From contig MAAU01000074.1 in NCBI GenBank assembly GCA_002162825.1, forward strand, positions 1 through 32,177: a stretch of 32,177 nt of DNA, read 5' to 3'. This DNA is from Gammaproteobacteria bacterium 54_18_T64. GTDB lineage: Bacteria > Pseudomonadota > Gammaproteobacteria > Pseudomonadales > Porticoccaceae. The position numbers and the translations under genes were made by a program. Below are positions 23,721-31,446 of the stretch, one piece after another; positions within the stretch are counted from its first letter, which is position 1; each line of letters begins with the position of its first letter. Under the pieces are notes generated by a model that worked only from the letters and a program-made list of their open reading frames with translations, searched no databases and was not told the DNA's origin.

Positions 23721-24863
23721 TTAAGCGCGAGGCTTGAGCCACCTTTTCGGGTCGATGGCTTTACCCTTGCGACGTATTTCAAAATACAGGGCGCTGCGCT
23801 CCAGGCCGCCAGTATTGCCGACTTTGGCGATCAGGTCGCCAGGGTAAACCCAGTCGCCCGTTTCCTTTAAGAGCACTTGGTTGTGGGCGTAGAGGCTGAG
23901 GTAGTTATCGCCGTGGTCGAGAATAATCAGTAGACCCTGGCCGCGTAAATAATTGGAAAAGACCACCCTGCCGTGGTGGATGGCTTTAACGGGGCTGGCC
24001 TCTGTGGCGCGCAGTAGCCAGCCATGCCACTTCAGGTGAGAACCGCGGGCCGAGCCAAAGCTATGCCCAAGTCGGCCCTTCACGGGCCAGGGCAGTTTGC
24101 CCCGTCGCTGGCTGAAGGCCTGGTTGTCGGGAATGTTCAAATTCTGCAGATGTTTTTGCAGGGTTTGAATAATCCTTTCTAGCTGCTGGCGCTCCAGACT
24201 GAGCTTGGTAAGGCGGCCCTTTTCACTGCTTATCAACTGCCGCGAATTCTTTAGCAAGGCGCTGCGCTGTTGTACCTCGACCTTTAAGCTTTGGTGAAGC
24301 GCCTGTAATTGGTGCCTTTTGTTGGTGAGGTCGTTTTGCTTGTTGAGTAGGCTTTGCCCGATGTTGTCGAGTTCGCGGAGGGTGCTTTGGTAGTCTTCAA
24401 TGATTTTGCTGCGCGCTTTTACAATGTGCTCGTAGTACTTCAAGGTGCGGCCCAGTTCGGCGGGGTTCTCCAGGTTGAGCAGTACTTTGAGGGGCTCTTC
24501 TCGCCCTAGCCGATAGGCGGCGGCGAGTTCCTGAGCAACCTGACCGGCCTGGCGTTGACGTTGTTGGTCGAGCTGCTGTTGCTGGGCATAGAGCTTGCCC
24601 TGCTCCTTGCCGAGTAGGCGTATCTCCTTATCGAGGCTCAGTACCTGGCGGCGAGAAGCCGCGCTTTGTAGCTCGATTGCCCGCAGATCGGCGGCCGATT
24701 TGTCGTGCTCGGTGCGGGTAGTGCGCAGCTTCTTCTGCAGTTGCGATATTTCACTGCTGAGGGTGGCCAGCTTGGCCTGCTCACCTTTGGCAAAGAGCCT
24801 GGGAGCAAACGTTAGCGCCAGGGCTAGCGTTAGCACCAGCCATGCGGCTGGTGCTTTTGACAA
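23721..24863 (-). CDS. envC: Murein hydrolase activator EnvC (degenerate LytM domain)
   Basis: A periplasmic activator of septal amidases, 380 residues as read here. A signal peptide (about 1-25) is followed by long coiled coils (about 30-110 and 160-250) and a LytM/M23 domain (about 260-380). The domain contains WPVKGRLGHSFG, WHGWLLRA and SLYAHNQVLLKETGDWVYPGD, and ends LYFEIRRKGKAIDPKRWL. The HxH and HxxxD zinc ligands of active M23 peptidases are missing (LYFEIR in place of LHFEIR with HxH), as in EnvC of E. coli, so it should regulate rather than cleave. The start is uncertain: TTG at 24863, 4 bases after the gpmI stop, or a later GTG that leaves a shorter signal peptide. Confidence 0.93.
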   Translation of the reverse strand: MSKAPAAWLVLTLALALTFAPRLFAKGEQAKLATLSSEISQLQKKLRTTRTEHDKSAADLRAIELQSAASRRQVLSLDKEIRLLGKEQGKLYAQQQQLDQQRQRQAGQVAQELAAAYRLGREEPLKVLLNLENPAELGRTLKYYEHIVKARSKIIEDYQSTLRELDNIGQSLLNKQNDLTNKRHQLQALHQSLKVEVQQRSALLKNSRQLISSEKGRLTKLSLERQQLERIIQTLQKHLQNLNIPDNQAFSQRRGKLPWPVKGRLGHSFGSARGSHLKWHGWLLRATEASPVKAIHHGRVVFSNYLRGQGLLIILDHGDNYLSLYAHNQVLLKETGDWVYPGDLIAKVGNTGGLERSALYFEIRRKGKAIDPKRWLKPRA

Positions 24864-24867
24864 GACT

Positions 24868-26445
24868 TTATTGTGCAGCGCGAAGATCCGCTTCTATGGC
24901 GCTCGACAGTAGAGAGTGCCCACTCATCTCGGCGGGTTGAGGAATGCCCATCAAGGCCAGGATGGTCGGCGCGATATCGGCGAGGGAGCCGCCGTTACTT
25001 AGCTCTACGTCTTTATTGCCGACATAGATCAGCGGCACTGGGTCGATGGTGTGAGAGGTCAGTATCTGGCCGCTTTGAGCGTCGAGCATATTCTCGACAT
25101 TGCCGTGATCGGCGGTAATCAGGCAGTCGCCGCCGACACCTTGCAGTGCCTTGAGAACCTGGCCGACACAGCCATCCAGGGTTTCAACCGCCTTGACGGC
25201 CGCGTTGAACACGCCGGTATGGCCGACCATATCGCCATTGGCAAAGTTACAGATGATGACGTCGTATTGTCCGTCGGTGATGGCTGCGATTAGTTTGTCC
25301 GTGACTTCAAGAGCGCTCATCTCGGGTTTTAAGTCGTAGGTGGCGACGTCGGGAGAGGGGATCAACGTACGTTCTTCGCCTGGGTAGCAGTCTTCGCGGC
25401 CGCCGCTAAAGAAAAAGGTGACGTGGGCGTATTTCTCGGTTTCGGCGATTCTAAGCTGGGTCCTACCCTGGGCGGCCAGGTATTCGCCGAGACCGTTGAC
25501 CAGGGTCTGCGGTGGAAAGGCGAGCTGGGTGGGCAATTCTGCGGCGTATTCGGTGCTGGTAACGAAAGTGCCGAGGCGGGGGTGGGCGGGGCGAGGGAAT
25601 TCATCAAAATCGGCATCGACGAAGACGCGGGTCAGCTGGCGAGCGCGATCGGGCCTAAAGTTGATAAAGATGATGCTGTCGCCATCTTCAATACGCACGG
25701 GTGTTTCGCCCTCGGCACGAATTTCTGTGGGGCTGACGAACTCGTCGTTTTCATCACGCTGATAGGCCTGTTCCAGAGCGCTCAGGGCATCACTGCTGCA
25801 ATGTTCGGCCTGGGCCTCGGTAAGTAAGCGGTAGACGGGTTCGATGCGCTCCCAGCGCTGGTCTCTGTCCATGGCGTAATAGCGTCCGCTGACGGAGGCC
25901 GTGCGGCCAATGCCGAGCTCGTCAAATTTTTGTGTGACTTTCTCGAGGGAGGCCTGGGCGCTGCGGGGCGGGGTATCTCGACCGTCGAGAAAAGCGTGTA
26001 GATAAACCTGCTTGGCGCCGCGCTGGGCGGCCATGTCGAGCAGCGCCAGCAGGTGCTCTTCGTGGCTGTGCACGCCCCCCGGGGAGAGTAGGCCAAAAAT
26101 ATGCAATTTTTTGTCGCCATCGATAGCCTGGTCGATGGCCGAGCAGTAGGCGGGGTTGGTAATAAAACTGCCGTCGGCTATGGCCTGGTTGATGCGACTT
26201 AAATTTTGGTAGACCACGCGCCCGGCGCCGAGAGTCATATGGCCGACTTCCGAATTGCCCATTTGCCCCGCCGGTAGACCCACCCGCTCGCCGGAACAGT
26301 GCACCAGGGTTTTTGCTTCGCGCTGCCAGAGTTGATCCCAGACCGGAGACCTGGCGCTATATATGGCATTGGCCTCGGTCGCTTCACTGTATCCCCAGCC
26401 GTCGAGGATGAGGAGGACCAGGGGGGCTTTTTGTGTTTCGATCAT
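24868..26445 (-). CDS. gpmI: 2,3-bisphosphoglycerate-independent phosphoglycerate mutase
   Basis: A cytoplasmic, Mn-dependent glycolytic enzyme interconverting 3- and 2-phosphoglycerate. The 525-residue length is slightly longer than the usual 510-515. The metal/phosphatase motif LILDGWGYS (about residues 12-20) and the phosphoserine Ser65 in QMGNSEVGHM are present. The phosphotransferase insert covers about 75-310 (FGLLSPGGVHSHEEHL, HAFLDGRDTPPRSA, GRYYAMDRD). C-terminal metal ligands lie in NFANGDMVGHTG and TADHGNVENM. The gene is divergent from the rhodanese-fold gene, as in Pseudomonas-type genomes, and probably heads a gpmI-envC-ctpA transcription unit. Confidence 0.98.
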   Translation of the reverse strand: MIETQKAPLVLLILDGWGYSEATEANAIYSARSPVWDQLWQREAKTLVHCSGERVGLPAGQMGNSEVGHMTLGAGRVVYQNLSRINQAIADGSFITNPAYCSAIDQAIDGDKKLHIFGLLSPGGVHSHEEHLLALLDMAAQRGAKQVYLHAFLDGRDTPPRSAQASLEKVTQKFDELGIGRTASVSGRYYAMDRDQRWERIEPVYRLLTEAQAEHCSSDALSALEQAYQRDENDEFVSPTEIRAEGETPVRIEDGDSIIFINFRPDRARQLTRVFVDADFDEFPRPAHPRLGTFVTSTEYAAELPTQLAFPPQTLVNGLGEYLAAQGRTQLRIAETEKYAHVTFFFSGGREDCYPGEERTLIPSPDVATYDLKPEMSALEVTDKLIAAITDGQYDVIICNFANGDMVGHTGVFNAAVKAVETLDGCVGQVLKALQGVGGDCLITADHGNVENMLDAQSGQILTSHTIDPVPLIYVGNKDVELSNGGSLADIAPTILALMGIPQPAEMSGHSLLSSAIEADLRAAQ

Positions 26446-26628
26446 GGCTTGGCTTACCAGCAGTTTGTTGCAGAAAAGGGCGCCGGGAGGCGCGCTTGAA
26501 CAGGGCTTTTTTGTGGAGGCAAATAGTACCCGCTCGGCGTCATAAAGGCTATTTCATCGGCGCGCAAATATTGGCCGGCACTCACTACGGTCTGCCGCTT
26601 GAGGCTGCTGTGTACACTGCAACTTGTG

Positions 26629-26634
26629 TATACT
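26629..26634 (+). promoter_or_regulatory. Candidate -10 box upstream of the rhodanese-grxC-secB operon
   Basis: TATACT at 26629-26634 in the gap between gpmI and the rhodanese-fold gene is a good -10, 47 bases before the GTG start. No clear -35 is found at 16-18 bases. A perfect 8-bp palindrome, GTGTACAC, lies at 26610-26617 where a regulator could bind. Confidence 0.35.
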
Positions 26635-26680
26635 ACGCCGGGAATTATTGGTGGTCTTTTGTTGAAAAGGTATAGATAGA

Positions 26681-27091
26681 GTGGGTTTTTTTGTTTTTAT
26701 CAGTGAACAATGGGTCTTGGTCAGTGCCTTACTGGTGTTGATTTACGTATTTGCTTTTAGCGAGCAGAAAAAGGCCGGCAAACAGCTGTCGGTGCATGAG
26801 TTAACGCGGCTACTTAATAGCGATGAGGCCTTACTGGTCGATTTGCGTGATAGTAAGGAGTACGCAACCGGCTGTATTACCGGCGCCATTAACATCCCCC
26901 ACGTAAAGCTGGATGGCCGTATTGGCGAGTTGGAAAAACACCGTGCGCAAAAGATTGTACTGGTGGATAAAATTGGCCAGCAATCTGCACCGGCGGGACG
27001 CAAGTTGCGCCTGGCGGGTTACGACGTGCATCGCTTGCGCGGTGGCATGGGCGAGTGGTTGCACCAGAGTTTGCCGGTGGTCAAGCCGTGA
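26681..27091 (+). CDS. Membrane-anchored rhodanese-like protein lacking the catalytic cysteine
   Basis: A 136-residue protein with one N-terminal TM helix (about residues 8-27) and a rhodanese fold (about 36-130): ALLVDLRDSKEYATGCITGAINIP, then KIVLVDKIGQQSAPAGRKLRLAGYD and LRGGMGEW. YibN-like relatives in this position usually have the sulphur-carrying Cys in VLVCxxGQ. Here it is Asp96, and the usual His of GHIxGA is Cys65. Sulphurtransferase activity is therefore unlikely unless Cys65 substitutes. The GTG start has AAAGG about 11 bases upstream. It overlaps grxC (GTGA), with secB next, the conserved yibN-grxC-secB operon for redox and protein export. Confidence 0.85.
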   Translation: MGFFVFISEQWVLVSALLVLIYVFAFSEQKKAGKQLSVHELTRLLNSDEALLVDLRDSKEYATGCITGAINIPHVKLDGRIGELEKHRAQKIVLVDKIGQQSAPAGRKLRLAGYDVHRLRGGMGEWLHQSLPVVKP

Positions 27092-27366
27092 GTGCTTTGA
27101 TCGGTGAGTCGGCCAGCGCGGTGAAAATGTTTACCACGCGATTTTGTCCCTACTGCGTCGCCGCTAGACGTTTGTTGGAGCAACTGGGTATCGATTTTGA
27201 AGATGTGGCCGTCGATGGCAATGCCGAGCTGCGTGGCGAAATAATGCAGGCCAGTGGTCAGCGCACCGTGCCGCAAATCTGGGTTGGCGAACTGCACGTC
27301 GGTGGTTATACCGAGCTCGCGGCCCTGCATCAACAGGGCGGTTTACTCCCCCTACTTAATGGCTGA
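27088..27366 (+). CDS. grxC: Glutaredoxin 3
   Basis: A cytoplasmic GSH-dependent dithiol oxidoreductase of 92 residues from the GTG at 27088, which overlaps the rhodanese stop (GTGA). The active site CPYC is at residues 20-23 (FTTRFCPYCVAARRLLE). The cis-Pro segment RTVPQIWVGELHVGGYTEL and the GSH-binding GGYTEL region are intact. An upstream in-frame reading from 27055 would overlap the rhodanese gene by 37 bases and add residues not seen in the family. It precedes secB by about 60 bases. Confidence 0.95.
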   Translation: MSALIGESASAVKMFTTRFCPYCVAARRLLEQLGIDFEDVAVDGNAELRGEIMQASGQRTVPQIWVGELHVGGYTELAALHQQGGLLPLLNG

Positions 27367-27427
27367 TCGCAAACCTAACGCGATTCGGCATATAAGAAAT
27401 TTTGAGTGATCATTGACCGAGAATACT

Positions 27428-27940
27428 ATGGCTGAAAATGAAACAAGCGCCACCCCGTCCGGGGATGGCCTCGACCCGGCTGCGAACCAGCAGTTTGCCT
27501 TAAAGCGAATTTTCCTCAAGGATTTGTCGTTTGAGCTACCAATGGGTGCGCAGGCCTTTACTCGACAGTGGTCGCCGCAGGTCAATCAGGATATTGGCAC
27601 CGAAGTAAAGAAAGTGGATGAAGAGCACTACGAAGTGGTGCTGCGCTTAACCATTACCGTTTCCGAAGGTGAGGATACGGCCTATTTGATTGAAGTACAG
27701 CAGGCCGGAATTTTTATGGCCAAGGGTCTCGAGCAGCCGCAACTGGCCCAGCTTCTCAATACCCAATGCCCAGCAATTTTATTCCCCTATGCTCGGGAGT
27801 TGATTGATAGCCTTTCGGTGCGCGGTAGTTTTCCGGCCCTGATGTTGCCGCCCATCAATTTTGACGCCCTGTTCCAGCAAGCCGTGGCAGAGCAAAGGAG
27901 TAAAGCCGCCGAGGCTCAGCCCGCGGGTAAATTGAATTAG
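27428..27940 (+). CDS. secB: Protein-export chaperone SecB
   Basis: A cytosolic tetrameric chaperone that keeps preproteins unfolded and hands them to SecA. 170 residues from the ATG at 27428; a TTG at 27413 would add five residues with no good ribosome site. Motifs are FALKRIFLKDLSFELPMGAQ (about residues 24-43), QDIGTEV, the acidic EVVLRLTITVSEGEDTAYLIEVQQAGIF core, and RELIDSLSVRGSFPALMLPPINFDALF, all normal. It is the last gene of the operon, followed by a strong terminator. Confidence 0.97.
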   Translation: MAENETSATPSGDGLDPAANQQFALKRIFLKDLSFELPMGAQAFTRQWSPQVNQDIGTEVKKVDEEHYEVVLRLTITVSEGEDTAYLIEVQQAGIFMAKGLEQPQLAQLLNTQCPAILFPYARELIDSLSVRGSFPALMLPPINFDALFQQAVAEQRSKAAEAQPAGKLN

Positions 27941-27961
27941 ATTGCCTTTGTTTAGACGATG

Positions 27962-28000
27962 AACGCCGCTGTAGAGTGATCTGCAGCGGCGTTTTTGTTT
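27962..28000 (+). terminator. Rho-independent terminator of secB
   Basis: AACGCCGCTG (27962-27971) pairs perfectly with CAGCGGCGTT (27984-27993), followed by TTTGTTT. It stands 22 bases after the secB stop and between convergent secB and ntrC, so it may act on both sides, though the T-run favours the plus direction. Confidence 0.9.
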
Positions 28001-28026
28001 GGGCAATGAGGGCTGGCGAGTTGGCG

Positions 28027-29439
28027 CTAAGGCACCTCTATATCGAGCTCGTGCAGCTTGCGCGTCAGGGTATTGCGCCCCCAGCCCAGTAACTCGGCGG
28101 CATCGCGTTTGCGCCCTGCAGTATGTTGTAGGGCGGTTTCTATGACCGTGCGCTCGAATGAGGGCAGGGCGGTGGCGAGGACGTTTTTCTTACCCTGGGC
28201 CAGCTCCAGTTTCAGCCATTGGTGTAGCCCTTGTTCCCAGTTAGTGCTCGAGGCTCTTTCGTCGAGAGGTTTGTCGCGCAATTCCGGTGGCAGGTCGGCG
28301 AGTAGGACTTCGCGGCCGGCAGCCATCACCGTAAGCCAGCGACAGGTGTTTTCCAGTTGTCGCACGTTACCGGGCCAGGGCTGATTAGCCAGGAAACTCT
28401 CCGCTTCGGGCGATAGGACTTTCGGTTCGACCTCCAGCTCTTGTGCCGATTCGTGAAAAAAGTGGTTGACCAGGCGAGGAATATCTTCGCGCCGGTCGGC
28501 TAGTTTTGGCAGGTGGACGCGAATTACATTGAGGCGGTGGAAGAGATCCTCCCGAAAGCGGTGTTCGTCGACCAGTTGCTCGAGGTTTTGGTGTGTCGCG
28601 GCAATAATCCGCACGCTGGCCTGTATCGGTGTGTGGCCGCCGACGCGATAGTATTCGCCGTCGGCCAGTATTCGCAGTAAGCGCGTTTGAGCCTCCTGGG
28701 GCATGTCTCCAATTTCATCGAGGAAGAGTGTGCCGCCCTCGGCTTGCTCAAAGCGACCGATGCGCCGCTGGGCTGCCCCGGTAAAGGCTCCTTTCTCATG
28801 GCCGAACAGCTCCGACTCGATCAGGTCGTGGGGGATCGCTGCCATATTCAAAGCCACAAAGGGCGCGCTTTTGCGTGGACTGTGGCGGTGCAGTGCCTTG
28901 GCAACGAGTTCTTTACCGGTGCCGGACTCACCGTTTATTAACACCGTAATATTGGAATGGGAGAGTCGGCCGATGGCGCGAAAGACCTCTTGCATGGCCG
29001 GTGCTTCGCCAATGATTTCGGTTTTTTCCAGTGGTGGGGGGGCGATGGTTTGATGGGCCTTTTCCTGGGCAAAGGCGATAGCTCGGTTGGCTACCGCTAT
29101 CAGGTCGTCGACGTCAAAGGGTTTGGGCAGGTATTCAAAGGCGCCGCCCTGATAGGCGGCAACGGCGCTATCGAGATCGGAGTGAGCGGTGGTGATAATA
29201 ACGGGCAGCTCGGGAAGTTCGGCGTGAATTTTGTCGAGCAGGGCGAGGCCATCGATGCCGGGCATGCGAATATCGCTGATAATGGTATCGGGCTCCTCCG
29301 GCTGTTTGGCGAGGGCGCTGAGTAGTTTGCCGGCATCCTCAAAGCTGCGCACGGTGAGCTTGGCCTTTTCCAGGGCTTTCTCCATCACCCAGCGAATCGA
29401 ACTGTCATCGTCGACGATCCAAACAGTCGGTTTAATCAT
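28027..29439 (-). CDS. ntrC: Nitrogen regulation response regulator NtrC (NR(I))
   Basis: The sigma-54 activator controlling glnA and nitrogen-scavenging genes. The 470-residue protein has a receiver domain (1-120) with phospho-acceptor Asp56 in IISDIRMP and Lys of LPKPFD. The AAA+ domain (about 140-375) has Walker A GESGTGKE (170-177), the sigma-54 contact loop GAFTGA (217-222), Walker B GGTLFLDEIGDM and the R-finger region. The Fis-type HTH is at the C-terminus (about 430-468, RKRDAAELLGWGRNTLTRKL). It starts inside the ntrB stop (ATGA), so the pair is translationally coupled. Confidence 0.98.
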   Translation of the reverse strand: MIKPTVWIVDDDSSIRWVMEKALEKAKLTVRSFEDAGKLLSALAKQPEEPDTIISDIRMPGIDGLALLDKIHAELPELPVIITTAHSDLDSAVAAYQGGAFEYLPKPFDVDDLIAVANRAIAFAQEKAHQTIAPPPLEKTEIIGEAPAMQEVFRAIGRLSHSNITVLINGESGTGKELVAKALHRHSPRKSAPFVALNMAAIPHDLIESELFGHEKGAFTGAAQRRIGRFEQAEGGTLFLDEIGDMPQEAQTRLLRILADGEYYRVGGHTPIQASVRIIAATHQNLEQLVDEHRFREDLFHRLNVIRVHLPKLADRREDIPRLVNHFFHESAQELEVEPKVLSPEAESFLANQPWPGNVRQLENTCRWLTVMAAGREVLLADLPPELRDKPLDERASSTNWEQGLHQWLKLELAQGKKNVLATALPSFERTVIETALQHTAGRKRDAAELLGWGRNTLTRKLHELDIEVP

Positions 29440-30524
29440 ATTTGTCTGTCCTCAATGGGCTTCAGTGGCAGGAAAATAGAAAAGCGTGTGCGTCCCGGCT
29501 CGCTTTCACACTCGATCAAGCCCTGGTGTTGGTGGATCGCCGCCTGGGCGATCGGCAGGCCAAGACCTGTGCCCTCGGCGCGGCCGCTGATCATTGGATA
29601 GAAAATTCGCTCGTTGATATCCGAGGGGATGCCGGGGCCGTTATCGATGATTTCTAGTCGGCAGACCATAGGGTGGCGCATTTTACCGATGGTAAAGTGG
29701 TTAAGTATGCGGGTACGCAAGGTAAGCTCACCGCCGTCGCCAATTTTTTCCGCGCCATCTAAGGCCTGCATGGCGTTGCGGACGACGTTGAGTAGGGCTT
29801 GAATAAGCTTCTCTCGGTCGCCGGTGATGTCGGGAATACTGGGGTCGTAATCTTTGTTGATAGTGAGCGAGCCGTGGGTTTCGGCTTGTACCAGTGTGGC
29901 CACATGCTCCGTGACCTCGTGGATGTTGAGTTGGGAAAACTGGGTCGGTAGAGGTGAACCGAGCAGCCGGTCAACCAGTTCGCGCAGGCGGTCGGTTTCG
30001 GCAATGATAATGTCGGTGTACTCAACCAGTTCACTTCTATCGAGCTCTAGTGCCAGTAGTTGGGAGGCGCCACGGATACCCCCGAGGGGGTTTTTGATTT
30101 CGTGGGCGAGCCCTCGTACCAGATTGCGAGAGGTGTCGTTGGCTGAAAGTAGGGCCTCCTCTCTGTCGATACGTAGGGTTCTGTCGACGGGTAGCATTTC
30201 GAGCAAGAGTAATTGTTGTCCACCCTGTGTCATCGGCGTTACCGAATAGTCGACGGTAATTTCACGCAGGCCGGGTAGCAGGACTTTGACCTTGCGCTCT
30301 GTAAAGGCGGATTCATTCTTCAGAGCGTTGAGGAATACCTGGCGTCGGGGCTGGGCCTCGGCGAATAACTGTGCGGCGTCACTGTTGAGTAGGCGGTGGG
30401 CGCTGATGGCCAGCAAGCTCTCTGCGGCGGGGTTGAGATAGGTGACGGATAATTGCTTATCTATCAGCAGTACGCCGGTGTTGAGGTGATCCAAAACGAG
30501 CTGGTTGGTCTGGTTGCTATTCAT
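29436..30524 (-). CDS. ntrB: Nitrogen regulation sensor kinase NtrB (NR(II))
   Basis: A cytoplasmic PAS-histidine kinase that phosphorylates or dephosphorylates NtrC under control of PII. The 362-residue protein has a PAS domain (about 8-110, VLLIDKQLSVTYLNPAAESLL), H-box GLAHEIKNPLGGIRGASQ with phospho-His141, N-box (LLNVVRNAMQAL, about 245-256), and ATP-lid glycine boxes DNGPGIP and GTGLGL near the C-terminus. It ends inside ntrC. No signal peptide or TM segment is present. Upstream lies an NtrC-box-like sequence (30654-30668), in line with autogenous control known in enterics. Confidence 0.97.
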   Translation of the reverse strand: MNSNQTNQLVLDHLNTGVLLIDKQLSVTYLNPAAESLLAISAHRLLNSDAAQLFAEAQPRRQVFLNALKNESAFTERKVKVLLPGLREITVDYSVTPMTQGGQQLLLLEMLPVDRTLRIDREEALLSANDTSRNLVRGLAHEIKNPLGGIRGASQLLALELDRSELVEYTDIIIAETDRLRELVDRLLGSPLPTQFSQLNIHEVTEHVATLVQAETHGSLTINKDYDPSIPDITGDREKLIQALLNVVRNAMQALDGAEKIGDGGELTLRTRILNHFTIGKMRHPMVCRLEIIDNGPGIPSDINERIFYPMISGRAEGTGLGLPIAQAAIHQHQGLIECESEPGRTRFSIFLPLKPIEDRQI

Positions 30525-30653
30525 GAATGCTGCGAGGTCGGTGCGGTGCCAAGATGGCTGAGTTAACGCAAGTAATGGGCCACTTTAAAAGGCCCGGGCG
30601 CGTAAGTTGTTGGGTCGTCATGGTCGTGAGTGTAGCTTTATTCGTCACGACGC

Positions 30654-30668
30654 GCACTGCTTTGGTGC
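30654..30668. promoter_or_regulatory. NtrC-box-like dyad upstream of ntrB
   Basis: GCAC-TGCTT-TGGTGC at 30654-30668 matches the GCAC-N5-TGGTGC form of the NtrC site (as in the enteric glnA and glnL regulatory regions). It lies 130 bases before the ntrB start, in the 183-base gap after the DUF4124 gene. No convincing sigma-54 -24/-12 element follows, so a repressing or autoregulatory site at a sigma-70 promoter is more likely. A single site can match by chance. Confidence 0.45.
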
Positions 30669-30707
30669 GACGGGGTGGTTTACCTGGCCGGCTGGAGCGG
30701 CTAGGAC

Positions 30708-31235
30708 TTATTTGTTTGAACTGTGCTGCTTGACGAAAAAGGTCACGGTTGGTGTCTTTACTTTACGTTTTTTATCGGCGCCCAAGATTTCTGCGTGCAC
30801 CTTGTGCGCGCCCCTGAACAGCCCCGTTACGGAAAACGTGCTCGAGACAGTGGGCGAGCCCTGTGCTTGCCCATCAATATAGAGTTGTACCAAATGACCC
30901 TCTTGTAGAGCGGGCTGCAGGCTTAGCTCTACGGCAACGGTGGTTTGCCCTGGTGGAATGGTTGCCTCGTTCAGAGGTTTGGCAATGCGAGCGATGGTGT
31001 AGGGGACTTCGTCCTCAAGAGTTACACCCTCGCTGGTTTTTTTTGGGGGGGGGGAAGGCGCTGCCACGATATTGGTTTTTGGTAGATTGATAGTCTCGGC
31101 CTTGACGTTGCGTGGAGGCGCATCGGTAAAGGTGACCTGGCCATTTTCGTCAATGACTTTATAGACCTCACTGGCGTAGAGGAGAGGGGCGCTAAGCAGC
31201 GTCAGGCTCAGCAGGGTTGCGGTGAGTTTGCTCAT
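30708..31235 (-). CDS. DUF4124 domain periplasmic protein
   Basis: A 175-residue protein with a signal peptide (about residues 1-21, cleaved near YASEVY) and an N-terminal DUF4124 motif (SEVYKVIDENGQVTFTDAPP, about 22-41), which usually precedes variable regions in periplasmic proteins. A Pro/Lys linker follows, then a beta-rich domain (about 85-175), perhaps Ig-like (VAVELSLQPALQEGHLVQLYID, THKVHAEILG-type repeats). Function is unknown. Genes of this kind commonly sit between glnA and ntrB in related genera. The linker PSPPPKK is encoded by C10 followed by A8 (31037-31054), an unstable homopolymer pair. Confidence 0.82.
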   Translation of the reverse strand: MSKLTATLLSLTLLSAPLLYASEVYKVIDENGQVTFTDAPPRNVKAETINLPKTNIVAAPSPPPKKTSEGVTLEDEVPYTIARIAKPLNEATIPPGQTTVAVELSLQPALQEGHLVQLYIDGQAQGSPTVSSTFSVTGLFRGAHKVHAEILGADKKRKVKTPTVTFFVKQHSSNK

Positions 31236-31349
31236 GGCAGTTACACTTGTTGGGTGGTTGTTTTTTCGGCAGGGCTGAGGGACTAGCTTCCTCGTAAGTG
31301 TCGATACTGGCGGCCCTGATTATGAGTGCGTATTAAACCTAGAGTAATA

Positions 31350-31397
31350 CCCTTTACAAAAAAGAAAAAGCCCGGTCTCGATGAAGACCGGGCTTTT
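31350..31397 (-). terminator. Rho-independent terminator of glnA
   Basis: AAAAGCCCGGTC (31366-31377) and GACCGGGCTTTT (31386-31397) form a perfect 12-bp stem with an 8-base loop. On the minus strand the stem is followed by a T-rich run (CTTTTTCTTTTTTGT). It lies 49 bases after the glnA stop and separates glnA from the DUF4124/ntrBC genes. Confidence 0.93.
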
Positions 31398-31446
31398 GTG
31401 AACTCGCTCTCTCGAGCCGTTCCAGGGTGTAGTACTCGAGTTGAGT

